A DNA stretch of 64,000 nucleotides from Orthonyx spaldingii (lineage: Eukaryota; Chordata; Aves; Passeriformes; Orthonychidae): contig VZTJ01005471.1 of NCBI GenBank assembly GCA_013397795.1, positions 443,653-507,652 of the forward strand, given 5' to 3'. Positions 1-10,372 of the stretch are shown one piece after another. The notes under the pieces are model-generated. The model did no database searches, was not told the origin of the DNA, and saw nothing but the letters and a program-made list of their open reading frames with translations. The position numbers were made by a program, and so were the translations under genes. The number at the start of each line of letters is the position of its first letter. Positions within the stretch are counted from its first letter, which is position 1.

Positions 1-797
1 TTTACCTGGAAGTAACTGGAAAGTAACAGAGCATTCCCGAAACTGTCAGTACCTTTCAGGGAAGCCTGCTGATGCTGAAGGACTGATAGCAAAAAGGAAA
101 AAAAAGAACAGGACACCTCCCGAGCCCCAAGGTCGCCGCGCTTAGGAGGAAACTTTCAATTTCTAAAAATCCTGCTCGCCTCATTGTTACTTTTGTAGTT
201 AAAATATTGGCTGACACCGCAGATATTAAAGGTCTCAGTAACGTGGTTACAGACATAAGGAACATTTAAAACATGATCCTACCGGTTTAGGGTCATTTTA
301 GGTAAAATGACTGTGATAGCTATTCATTTTCCCTAATTAGGAACTAATGGGTTTTTTAAAGAATCCTTTTTACAACGAAGACTTCACAAAACAAGATTTC
401 AGTATTTTTGCTTGTAGTGACCTTCCTCTTCACAAGTAGTAAAAAATGTAGAGTTCAGGAGGTGTAGGATTTTTGGTTTATTTTATTTTATTTTATTTTA
501 TTTTATTTTATTTTATTTTATTTTATTACTTTATTTTATGTCGAGCTTTTACTGATGTTTGTTTAGTTATTTTATTCTTAGTGTCCACTTTATATTCATG
601 TTTATTAAATTAGTCGACAAGTAAGAATTTCCAGAAGGAAAAAAAAAAAAAACCCCAACAAATCAAAAACTATGGAGGCGACGAGTAGGGCCTTGCCGTA
701 CTTTTTAAATTAACTGAAAGACAAAATTTCTACTGACGTAGGTTGAAAGCAAACGAGGCCCTATGAGAATCACTACAGGAGCCAGGTGTATTTTCCT
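1..797. other. AT-rich upstream non-coding DNA
   Basis: No coding region is recognised. The stretch is AT-rich and contains a TTTTA microsatellite in its middle and an A-run near 640-651. Short open frames here have no codon bias or recognisable domain. It precedes the first CpG-rich block. Confidence 0.6.
476..527. repeat. (TTTTA)n microsatellite
   Basis: About ten near-perfect TTTTA units in tandem, degrading at the right edge into ttattact. It is a simple repeat and probably polymorphic in length. It begins just after a 20-bp motif that recurs near 3.1 kb, so it could be the tail of an old insertion; that is inference. Confidence 0.93.
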
Positions 798-1070
798 TGC
801 TCTCCTCAGCCTTGAGAGACGAGCGGGACGATGCCGATGCCGCACACCCGTGCCGGCGGCTGCACCGTGGCGGGGCAGGGCTGCTGCGCCGGCCGCAGCG
901 GCGCGGAGCCGCTCCCCGAAGTGTCCGGGCTCCCTCCGCATCCCCTCCGCTGCACGGGGAGGGCACACGCGTGGCAGGCGGCAGCTGCCCTGCCCGAGCG
1001 GCACCGACGGACCGGCGCCACAGCAGAAGACAGAACCAAGCCAGGGGCTTTGCAGATACTCCTTCCAAAG
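798..1070. promoter_or_regulatory. CpG-rich block 1
   Basis: A sharp rise in G+C and CpG relative to the AT-rich sequence on both sides. Overlapping open frames appear on both strands, as expected where stop codons are rare. No protein family is recognisable in any of them. It may be an unmethylated island or distal regulatory element of the WNT7B region, or the start of an unannotated non-coding transcript; the sequence alone cannot decide. Confidence 0.5.
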
Positions 1071-1640
1071 GGATTACACTGAATTATCAAGCAGCGCAGA
1101 ATATTCTGCTTCCATTCACGTCTCAAATAAATTACTTGTTTAAAAACCCATTAACTGCTTTAATGACCAGTGTTATTAATTCACCAGTGCTCCGTGAAAG
1201 TTATTATTTATTTGAAAATTCCTTGCGATTTCCAGTTGCTCTCCACATAACATGTACTATTTGAAAAAAGAGAGGGCTCTCAAACAGGAAAACGCAGAGT
1301 TAGTCCCTCATTTTGTAAGACAAGCACGCCACTGGGGCTCCTAGTTTCATTTTTAATACAAAGAAAATTATTTTCCTCCTTGCTAAGCACTCGGTATTCC
1401 CGTGGATCTCACTGGAAGGTGCTGGGTGCTGAACCCTTAGGAAAAAACGGGCCACCTTTCAAGAAAAGCCTAATTATGGACTTAAATAGCCTCACTTGAA
1501 GAGCCCACATTAACAAGCCATAAACCCTACGACTTCGTTTCAATCCCAAATTCACTGCACCACGCTGAAAGGATGACCTAAACAATGTGTGCGCTACAGA
1601 AACTGTGTGAAAGTTACAGCCGAAACGGGAATTAAAAAAA
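1071..1640. other. Non-coding spacer
   Basis: Moderately AT-rich sequence between two CpG-rich blocks. I see no exon, RNA gene or transposon. Confidence 0.5.
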
Positions 1641-2095
1641 AAAAAAGGGGGGGGGAGGCGCTCTCAAAACCGAAAAACGCTTTAGGAGATGTGACAGCCG
1701 CACTCTGGGGCAGGACCTGCAGCCCCGTGCGTTCCCTGAGGAAGAACAGCCAGCGCCGTCCCACGGGTACGGCGGGCTGTAAATCCCGCTGGCCCGGCAC
1801 CCTCCCGCGGGGCACACTCAGCACCAGGGCCGCCGGCTGGGAACCAAATCCGCCGGGGGGGGAAGAGCCGAGGGTGCCCCCGACTCCCACCAGTTATTTT
1901 TATCCGCGTCCGGCCTTTCCAACCCATCAGATGGCTCGCTGCGAGGCGGGGCAATAGAAAAGCCCTCTCACAACTCAGCCGGGTTGCAGGGACACACAGA
2001 ATCCATCACCAGCAGCGAGGAGCCCGCGGCACCAACGGGGACCCGGGCAGGGCTGCGGTACCGGGCCCGCGCGCTGCCCTCCCTGATCGCTAAAT
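1641..2095. promoter_or_regulatory. CpG-rich block 2
   Basis: GC-rich, CpG-containing stretch opening with an A-run followed by a G-run (about 1634-1656) and continuing with GC-rich sequence to about 2095. Open frames exist on both strands but encode only proline-, arginine- and glycine-rich low-information peptides, so I treat it as a CpG island and not a gene. Confidence 0.45.
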
Positions 2096-2953
2096 TAACA
2101 ACTGAAAGAGATAATTACCTAAACCCAAATTATTGCGATCTCAGCAAAGCAGAGAAAATTTTAAAAGCAACAAAAGTACATTCCTAAATACCATCCTAGG
2201 CGGGCGGCCAGCATTGCTGGCTCCGGAGTCTGAGCTGCTGCTCGGATTATGCTCTGCGACACTCCCACCACGGAGAGAAGCAACCTTCTTCTTGTTTGTT
2301 TGGGTGGTTTTTTTTTTCTTCCTTTTTTTTTTTTTCTGTTTTGTTTGTTTGTTTGTTTGTTTGCCACCCTGCAATGTCTCCTCTTTTCTGCAGGGAGCAG
2401 CAACCCCGTCCCCATCTGCACTAGGCCTTGCAGAACCTCCCAGAACAGTTTAATAAAGGGGTAAACCCGGGACTGAGATATTCTGATTGACATTTAGTTT
2501 TTATGCATATAACATACAACATATGGAGTACATGTTACATATTTACATGCACATATATAAATATATCTCTAACCTCTCCCTGGTCTCTTTCAATATATTG
2601 GGAAAAAATCAGACTCGAGGTAATGCAAAGTCAGTAACACGAACAGCTTCTCTCCGACTGTCTGACAGGCTCTGTCTTTATGTCTGCGTCAGACAGTGCT
2701 CAGTCTAAACCAACCGGATTAACCAGGACGATCGCCGGGTGATCCTGAGCAGCGTGACAAACCGCAGTGATAAAATGTGACCGCGCCACTCTCTGCAGAC
2801 ACCTCGGGATTGTTTTACAGTGGTACATCCACGGTTATCCCTCTGCTCCTGACTGCCGGCCGCGGGGCTGGCTGCAGGAATTAAAATCCGCCATCGCACC
2901 CGGGGAAAGTTTTAAAACCCAGGATTCACTTTCCTCTTCAGAAACGGTAAAAA
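2096..2953. other. Non-coding spacer with T-rich low complexity
   Basis: Mostly AT-rich sequence. It holds a poly-T/TTTG tract at about 2300-2363, and open frames crossing that tract are low-complexity artefacts. No gene is recognised. Confidence 0.55.
2300..2363. repeat. Poly-T and (TTTG)n tract
   Basis: Two runs of T (interrupted by cttcc) followed by five to six TTTG units. Simple-sequence tract with no coding meaning. Confidence 0.9.
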
Positions 2954-2954
2954 A

Positions 2955-3001
2955 GATCAGGTGCAGCGATAAGCTGTCATGCAAAAATAGTGACACGGGG
3001 A
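2955..3001 (+). repeat. Local duplicated motif, copy A
   Basis: About 45 bases reading tcagg.gcagcgataa, then gctgtcatgcaaaaat, then gtgacacggg. The same string with a few substitutions and a small indel recurs in the same orientation at 3112-3157. The copies are separated by a T-rich tract. Either a local segmental duplication or two pieces of one dispersed repeat. No known transposon family is recognised. Confidence 0.7.
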
Positions 3002-3011
3002 CAACGCGTTG

Positions 3012-3100
3012 GTTTTTTTTTTTTTTTTTTTTGCTTGTTTTTGGTTTTTGTTTTTGGTTTTTGTTTTTTTTGTTATTTTTAAATAATAGTATTTTAAAAT
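3012..3100. repeat. T-rich low-complexity tract
   Basis: A run of about 20 T followed by TTTTTGG-type repeats and AT-rich sequence, lying between the two copies of the local duplicated motif. Confidence 0.9.
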
Positions 3101-3157
3101 AAAAAATGTAGTGTTCAGGAGTAGCGATAAACTCATGTAAAAATCGTGACACGGGTG
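3101..3157 (+). repeat. Local duplicated motif, copy B
   Basis: Second copy of the 45-base motif, in direct orientation with copy A. Its first 20 bases (aaaaaatgtagtgttcagga) also match 441-460 with a single mismatch. That links the 0.4-kb and 3-kb sites and suggests remnants of an unrecognised repeat family with T- or A-rich flanks. Confidence 0.68.
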
Positions 3158-3299
3158 CAGTGCAAGTATTTTTACACATTCGGTATGGGTTTCTTGAAAG
3201 AATTAGTATGATTTCAGCAACCTTGTCTTTGAAATACACTTCACGGGCCCGGAATGTTACGTGCTCGGTTACTCGGGAGGGAAAGGACAGACTGGGAGG

Positions 3300-4265
3300 C
3301 TGTGGATGTCAGCATTTTGGAGAATTTTTGTTAGAATTAGGGCAGTACCCAAGGAGAGGAGCCCTGGAGGGGAGCAGGCGGTGCCTGCACACAGCACCAC
3401 GCAGACAGCCTCGCCATTTTACACAGCCACCGCTCCTGCGCATTGAACGGGACAGCGGAGGACGGGGTGGGATTAGATCCAGCAGTGGCACCAGCGTTAA
3501 TCCGGGGGCTGCGGAGGAGCCGAAGAGCCCCCAGAGGGGCATGCAGGCAGAGAGACAGCCCTGCGCCCACGCCGCCCCTTCAGCGCTGCTTCCAGAGAGC
3601 ACAAGATTTAANNNNNNNNNNNNNNNNNNNNNNNNNNNNNNNNNNNNNNNNNNNCAAGGGAGGAGAGCTGCCATCTCTTCCAATTTGTGTTTCCAGGCAC
3701 GGCCCTCCCAAGCGAACGCGCCTGTGTCCCCCGGCCGAGGGGGGACGGAAATGAAGATGTCTGTGGGCCGCCGGCTCCTGCCCCTCACGGCGGAGAGGGC
3801 TCTACGCCTGGCCAACCGGGGTCTCGCTGCCCAGCACCCGTCCCGCGGCCTCCAGGCCGTGCCAGCCCTCTCGGCTCGCAGGGCAGGGCGGGCTGAGGGC
3901 GGCGGGGGCGGTGGCTGAGGACGGCTGCTTGCGCGGGGGGGAGCCCAGAGAAAATGGAGGCAGGCGGGATCGCAGCGCTCAGCGGTTGCATGGCGGCAGC
4001 GGGGCGGCCGAGGGGCGGTCCGAGCTTCGTGCCAAGGCGGGAGCGAGTGGGCTTCCCCCCGCCCGTCTGGGCTTAACCGGGACGCGGCAGCCAGACGCCG
4101 CCCGAGCCTCCCCGGGCTCCGGGCACGGCGCGACCGCTCAGGGCGGCCGCGGAGTTCTTCCAGAAGGTTCCCCGCGCGCGGGCTCTGCCAGCCCGGCATG
4201 GCGGGCCGAGGGCGCCCCCTGCTGCCCTCACGCAGCGGTCACGGCCCTCAGGGGCACCGGGACAG
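3300..4265. promoter_or_regulatory. CpG-rich block 3 (about 1 kb)
   Basis: The largest CpG-rich block in the left flank, densest from about 3700 to 4260. Long open frames occur in several reading frames on both strands, typical of a CpG island. None encodes a recognisable domain, and two of the longest run straight through an assembly gap. It could be a promoter for an unannotated transcript or a distal element of WNT7B. No splice-bounded conserved exon is visible. Confidence 0.55.
3612..3654. other. Assembly gap (43 N)
   Basis: A run of N inside a GC-rich block. The true missing length is unknown, and any reading frame across it is unreliable. Confidence 0.99.
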
Positions 4266-5140
4266 TTAAACACGTAAAATTTAGTAATTTTGTGGGGAAA
4301 ATGTCATCTTTCCACGCTGGCTTGGCATCCTGCAATATATACGCCTCCCCTCCGCACCTGCTGAGTGTATAATTTGTGTCAGGATTTTGCCAAAATTTTT
4401 TATTTAGCAGTGTAAATCGAAAGTGCAGAGTTGCCAAGTAAAATGAATGTTGAGTTAATCTCAGCTGACCAGTGCAATACAGCTTTTCCCTCCATTTTTT
4501 TCCCTTTAAAAGCACGCGCCCATTTTATCACCGCTTTATGCTGGTTTATGGCTCCTTTAAATGGCCCTGAATATCAGATTGCAAATACTGAAAATGTAAA
4601 TCCAGTTTGTCTAATCTGGAGTTTAAAATATTCTTGTGATGTCACAAAGTGATGTCTTATAAAATATTTTCATTTAATTAGGAAGCGCTAAGAGGATTTC
4701 TGCAAGAAAAAAAAAAGACGAGGAAGCTCAGTTTGAATTATTTATGTGCTGCGAACTATTATGATTGCTGCTGCAGCTTTTCAAGTACAAAAATGCAGGA
4801 TTTGCTCACTTCTCATTTTTAGAACCTAATTCTTTAATTATTCAGGCATGCAAATTACTGTGAACAAGGATTAATTATGGAGGTAATCAGGGTTTTATTC
4901 TAAGTTTACTTTTAATAAGCGAAGATTGGCTGATACTATGTACAGTGTTGCTGACACTGGGTTTGTGCACTGAAATACTCCTCTAAGGAATGATAACAGT
5001 TTGGGATTTCATGGAAGTAAAAGAGGTAGGGATGAATTTGTGCCCTGCATAAGCCACAATGCATGGCATAAATCTGGCTGTTCTGCAAGAGAGAAGGATC
5101 TCCTTCCTCAGGACTGAGTGCTCATCATTCCCTTTCTTCT
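4266..5140. other. AT-rich non-coding DNA with a possible conserved element
   Basis: Composition drops abruptly to AT-rich after CpG block 3. From about 4590 to 4960 the sequence is dense in TAATTA-type motifs and contains the perfect octamer ATGCAAAT at 4848-4855, a composition typical of developmental enhancers. No exon is seen. The enhancer reading is inference; conservation cannot be tested here. Confidence 0.35.
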
Positions 5141-5513
5141 CACAGAATCATAGAATATTCCAAGTTGGAAGGGACTCACAGGGATCATCAAGTCCAACCC
5201 CTGGCCCTGCCCAGGACACCCCAACAATCCCACCCTGTGCATCCCTGAGAGCGTTGTCCAAACACTCCTGTAGCTCTGGCACCCTTGGGGCTGTGACCAT
5301 TCCCTGAGGAGTCTGTTCACTGCCTGAGCACCCTCTGGGGGAAGAACATTTCCCTGGTATCCAACCTAAACCTCCCCTGACACAGCTCCAGCCATTCCCT
5401 GGGGTCCTGTCCCTGGTCCCAGAGAGCAGAGATTGGAGCTGTCCCTCCACTGCCCCTTGGGAGGAAGCTGCAGACCCCGGTGAGGTCTGATCTCAGTCTC
5501 TTCCAGTTAAAAA
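5141..5513 (-). mobile_element. CR1 LINE 3' fragment
   Basis: Begins on the + strand with cacagaatcatagaat, the complement of the CR1 3' tail. It continues with the typical avian CR1 3' sequence (gttggaagggactca, then tccaacccctggccctgccc, then ccattccctgaggagtctgt). The element therefore lies on the minus strand with its 3' end at the left. It is 5'-truncated and carries no intact reverse transcriptase frame. Open frames here are element-derived and dead. Confidence 0.95.
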
Positions 5514-8500
5514 CCACAGACTCTTCCCCTCAGTGGTGTGTACAAAAAGACATTCTGCAGAGTGTGCCGTGAAGTGGGGAGGTCAGAGGATGTTTCAGAT
5601 TGAAAGGAAGTGCAAGCAAGAGGAAAGGGGAAGACCCTTAATTCCACCATTTTGCCAAGGTGACTGGCCTCTGTCAGGGGTGGGATCTGGTGCCCTCAGG
5701 GGTCTGTGTCCTCCAGAAAGGTGTTGCATCCCTTACAGAGCATTATGGCACTTTACTTTGCCTGTGCTCAGATTTATCATGGCATTGGCTATCTTGGTTT
5801 GGCTGCCAAAGCACACAAATCCAGCAGTGGCAGACCATAAGGTGGAGAAGCTCAACTTCTGTACATAAACACTGCTTTGCATCATTTAATAAATGATGCT
5901 GTCAAAAGTACCACAGAAGTACACCAACAGTGAGCACTGGTTACATTTCTAAATGTTTTTGCAGCTGTAATTACACTTAGATGCTTGAATTAGCAATCCC
6001 TTATTTAAAGCTGATGAGTATACTCATATACTTTCCAGATATACAAATGGCATTGTATCTTCAGTATGTCTGGTTTCAGTGGGATTATAATTTGTTATGA
6101 AAGACCTTCTCCCAGCCTTTCAGACTCATATATTTTATTGCAAAGCTGAGCGTAAGTCCCTGAAGACAGCAAGACTTAGGGCAGGGAGTGGTGGGAGGGG
6201 GCAAGTGCCTATTTCAAGGGCCTCTTGCAAGTTGTCAAAATGTGCTACAGCATCCACCTCATGCACACACAGCAACTAAGAAAACCTTTTAGCTTCTCCC
6301 AAAGTAGTTTCCTCAAGCATCCTTCAACAGCCACTCCTTAAAGCAGGAGAAAAAAATCTCAAACACTAATCCCCACCAACTACTCTGCTGGCAGATAGCC
6401 AAAAGGAGAAATTGACCTCTTACTTTCATTGAAGTTTTACTTTTTTAACTCACTGATGAGAGTGGTAGTTAAGCAGCATTTGCAGTGTAGTGGCTCTAAT
6501 GATGTCAGAAGGAAAAGACAGGGTGGGGGATGCTGATACAGCAGGGAAAAGTCTGCGTTCTTGATAACCAGTTACATTCAGTTAGATGAATTTCACAATG
6601 CAATTAATTACATGGAAAATGCTACAGAAGATATTTATAGCTAATATAAATTTACTCCTTACAAATAGTGAACAGCCTTCTCAAAGAATAGAAACATACC
6701 TAAACAGTATTGACATTAGCATTGACATAGTGGGATTTAGCCAGCTGGAAGGAAGACATGCCATTATGACCAAAACACACAAGTTCAAGCTCCTTCTTTG
6801 TTCTGAAGATAAGTTCTGCAATCTAAGAAAAAACTGCTTAGAAAAGGAACATGATTAAAAGAAATCATTACTATAGAATGCACACACTTGCATGTTCTGG
6901 TGACATGTACTTAAGAGAGAAAAAGAGCCAAATTAAACTCACAAAAAAATAAGACATCTCCTCCTTGCCCTTAGTTGAGTTTCTCAAAGCATTGTTTCTT
7001 TTGCCCCAGGGGTGGAAGCCGCTTCCAGCTTTGGGTGGATGGAAGAAGAAAGGGCAAGGAGCTGATCCTCAGTTGTATAGAATGAACGGCAACAGATGGA
7101 AAAGTAAAAAATAAATTAATTTTCCCTTCCCTTTCTGGATATCTCTCTGGATTTAATTATCCAGGGATTTTATAGCTGCCAACTGATGGATGTGCAGTCT
7201 ACCAGTGCTTGCTGGCTAATCCACTTTGGGGCTATATTAGATTGGTTGAAAATGACTGGATTAAAATATTATTCTGCTGTAACATAAAACAATAATGGGA
7301 TAATGAGGAAGTTTATGGAAAAAGTATTATTACTATCAATAGAAGAAACGGAGTGTCAGTTTCTAAGAGGTAGATCTGAGTTTCAATAACATTAGTGCAG
7401 CACCAGAGACAGTTGGACTTGTTCATATGAAACTGAGAATTACATAAAAGAACAAAATAAAAGACAGAAAAATGAGAAAAATAAATAGGATATATGGTCT
7501 TGTGGTTTGGTAGGAAACCAAAGACAGGATATTAAATTATGTTTGTGTGGTCAGTAGCATCTTGTAAACCCAGGTGCAGGACATAAAGACTGGTAAAACA
7601 ATAACAATTGGAAGAAGACAAATGGAAAGTCTTAGACCTGTCAAAAGAAATGCAAGTGAGCTCCTTTAAATGAGTCATTGAGGTTTACATAACTGAAGAT
7701 TTGTCTTAAGCCATGAGAATTCTTACTCTGAGTGAAGTTTTTTTTTTAATGGTTCATGCTCAAACAACCCACCACCAAAACCCAGAGTGGTGCATAAACC
7801 CGAGTGTGTTTTGACAGTGTGTGTCCCTTTCCTTGCTCTTACCTGTGAATGAAGGTTTACTCTTAAAGCAGTGATTTGGAATTAAGTAAAATGAGACATT
7901 CTCTGTATATCTTAAGCTCTAAGGAAGCTTGCTTTTATATATTTTTTTAATATTTTCTGCTTGGTGCAACAGACACACTGAGGGTCTTTTGGCAGAAGTG
8001 TGAAAATTGTTTCTGCACCAACACTATCAGCCAAATCTATTGCCACCTATTTAGCTTTCCCCCCACTATTGATATTCCTGCTGTCTTTTCTAGTACTGAT
8101 TCTGGGTGGATAGTAAAGCCTGTAGAGAAGACAGGAAAGTCTTCTTGGCAGGAAAGTCCCTGTATCCTCTCTTAGGCAGGAGGCACTGCGATGGAAGTGA
8201 CTCACAGTCATTCAGTAGTGATTCAGTGCAGACTAGCACTAGGTATGTCAAATTCAGCGTCCTCAGGTTTCCTGAAGTCATGACAAACCACAGAAACAAT
8301 GATGAGCTGAAGTAATCTGTGACAAAGAATTAAAAGGCAGAAGATACCCACTTGCCAGTTGTTTGATTTCTATGGTTGTATTATTTTACTGCATTGTCAG
8401 CAGTATGATTTGACAGAGTCACAATGTAATACACTTGAAATGACTGAGCTGTAGCTGAAATGAATTGGTCTGTCAGCATCTACACGGAAGACCATCAGAA

Positions 8501-10310
8501 AAGCCAGTCTGAAGGAGAGGTGACATTCTAATTTCAAAAAGGGATCTCTAGCCATGGAAATTGTGAAAGAAACAGCATCTCGTGGATTCCAGAAATACTA
8601 CATTTTCTGTCAGATTACACTTTTGAACCCAGCTTTCATTTTTATTTTCAAAATATAGTTGTTGGTTTACAACAAATTTCTAGAAGTACCAAAGGAATGC
8701 TGTATTTCCTGTATATTTTAATACAGTGATTCATTTTATTAAAGTACTTGATTTTGTTTGGTTCCAGAATCTTTCTTTCCTTCACTCCTATTCCAATTAA
8801 CTCCTATTTCCTTCAGTCCTCTTCTCTTTCCTCTATCTGCTGATTCTCTTCTGCACACCATTTTTCTCTTATAACACTGTTCTTCTTCAATTTCTACCTT
8901 CCATTTTCTGTTCTCTTGCAGACTCTTTTTTTTTGGTCAATATGTAAGTAGAAATAATAGCCACCTTTAAAGTCTTCAAAATATTTATTATCCTAAATCG
9001 GATTCTTCCAAAATGTATACTTACTGAAAACAGATTGCTGTGTGTTATGACAGCAAGAAAAGTAAGATTTATTAACAGAGCAATCTTTACAAGAAGTGAC
9101 ACAGTGCAGTTCTGAAAAAGACAGACAAGCTTTGATTTTCATATTACAGAGGAAAAGTACCCATACAGCAATATGGTAATTGGAAAGAAACTTCTAGGAA
9201 ATTGCTTTTCTTTCTTTTTAATTGCCAAAAGTAGGGGGACACCTACAGCTGTCAGCCAAAAGAGGGGTTTTTGTCCCTATGGTTATGCCTCATGATTGTG
9301 GAAGATACTGTCTCTGGCCATTGCCTGTAGAATCAACCAAAGTTATGACTTTCTGAAAGAAGAAAAAATGAGGTGAAAAAATATGATAAAAAGACATTTA
9401 GCCAAGAGACTGTGTTTAATCAAGGCAATAAACAAGTTCTCAGTTGTCAGTTCTCAGTTTATTCATGGAGGCTCAGTAGACAATTCATAACAATCAACTG
9501 GAGTTTGAAAGGTCCCAAACAGCAAAGGGCAAAAGACTGTATTAGCTCTGGCATGCACACAAATAAGTCTAGAAAGATTCAGTGAATAAAGCTTTTCATC
9601 GCTTTAGAGGGAACAATTTATTCAGTATAAAATTCCCCTTCATGCAGAGGCCCTACAGATCCAATGGGAAGTGGTGAGGAACATCCCCAGCAATACTGGA
9701 TGTTGAAGCTATGCTCTGGATTTGGAAGGATGTTGGCGACTAATCATTTACACTCAGTAATCAGAAATTCTGTGTTGAATCATGTGAATGTCAAAAAGCT
9801 AGGCTCCAATTTGCTAACCCTCATAGGAACTTGTAGAAAAAAGTCATTGTCTGCACCCAAAGAAGAATGAAAGAATTAATACCCTGGGGTGAAACATGTT
9901 TATCCTACAGGAACTGTTTGTACTTTCTCAAAGATTCTTCAATTCTTCACTTTTCTAAAAGCACAGGTAGGGGTGCACAGGTACGAGAACAGTGGCACCT
10001 AATTCTTAGTTCTCCCCTTCTTCTAAAAAGCAGAAGGATAAATTGATTCTAGAAACCACGGCGAACTGAAGATTTGCTATCACAAGGCCATGGCTGAAGC
10101 CATTAAATAACTGGTTTGTGCTCCGTGCTTGGCATGTTTTGCTCTCGGGGGGGTAGGTACAGCAGAAGCCAGCATGTGCCAGCCCGGTGTCCTGCAGGAT
10201 TGGTTTGGTGTGCTTCCTTTGGTGACTGTCCTCATGCTGGCAGCTTTCAGGCAGATAGTGGGACGGGGAGAGGCAGATGCTATGGTGGCTACACGATGAT
10301 TTCAGATAAA
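5514..10310. other. Intergenic AT-rich DNA
   Basis: No gene, RNA gene, transposon or long tandem repeat is recognised over nearly 5 kb. Open frames are short and show no domain or splice-bounded conserved exon. Composition is uniform and AT-rich. Confidence 0.6.
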
Positions 10311-10372
10311 CAGAGGATCGTAGAATGGTTTGGGTTGGAAGGGACCTTTAAAGGTAACCTAGCCCAAACCTC
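10311..10372 (-). mobile_element. CR1 3' end fragment
   Basis: Short match to the CR1 3' end in minus orientation: ggatcgtagaatggtttggg followed by ttggaagggacctttaaagg. Only about 60 bases remain recognisable. Confidence 0.85.

Noticed and set aside
3160..4372. Large open frames on both strands through CpG block 3
   Set aside because: Two run across the assembly gap, none has a recognisable domain, and multi-frame openness is expected in CpG-rich DNA.
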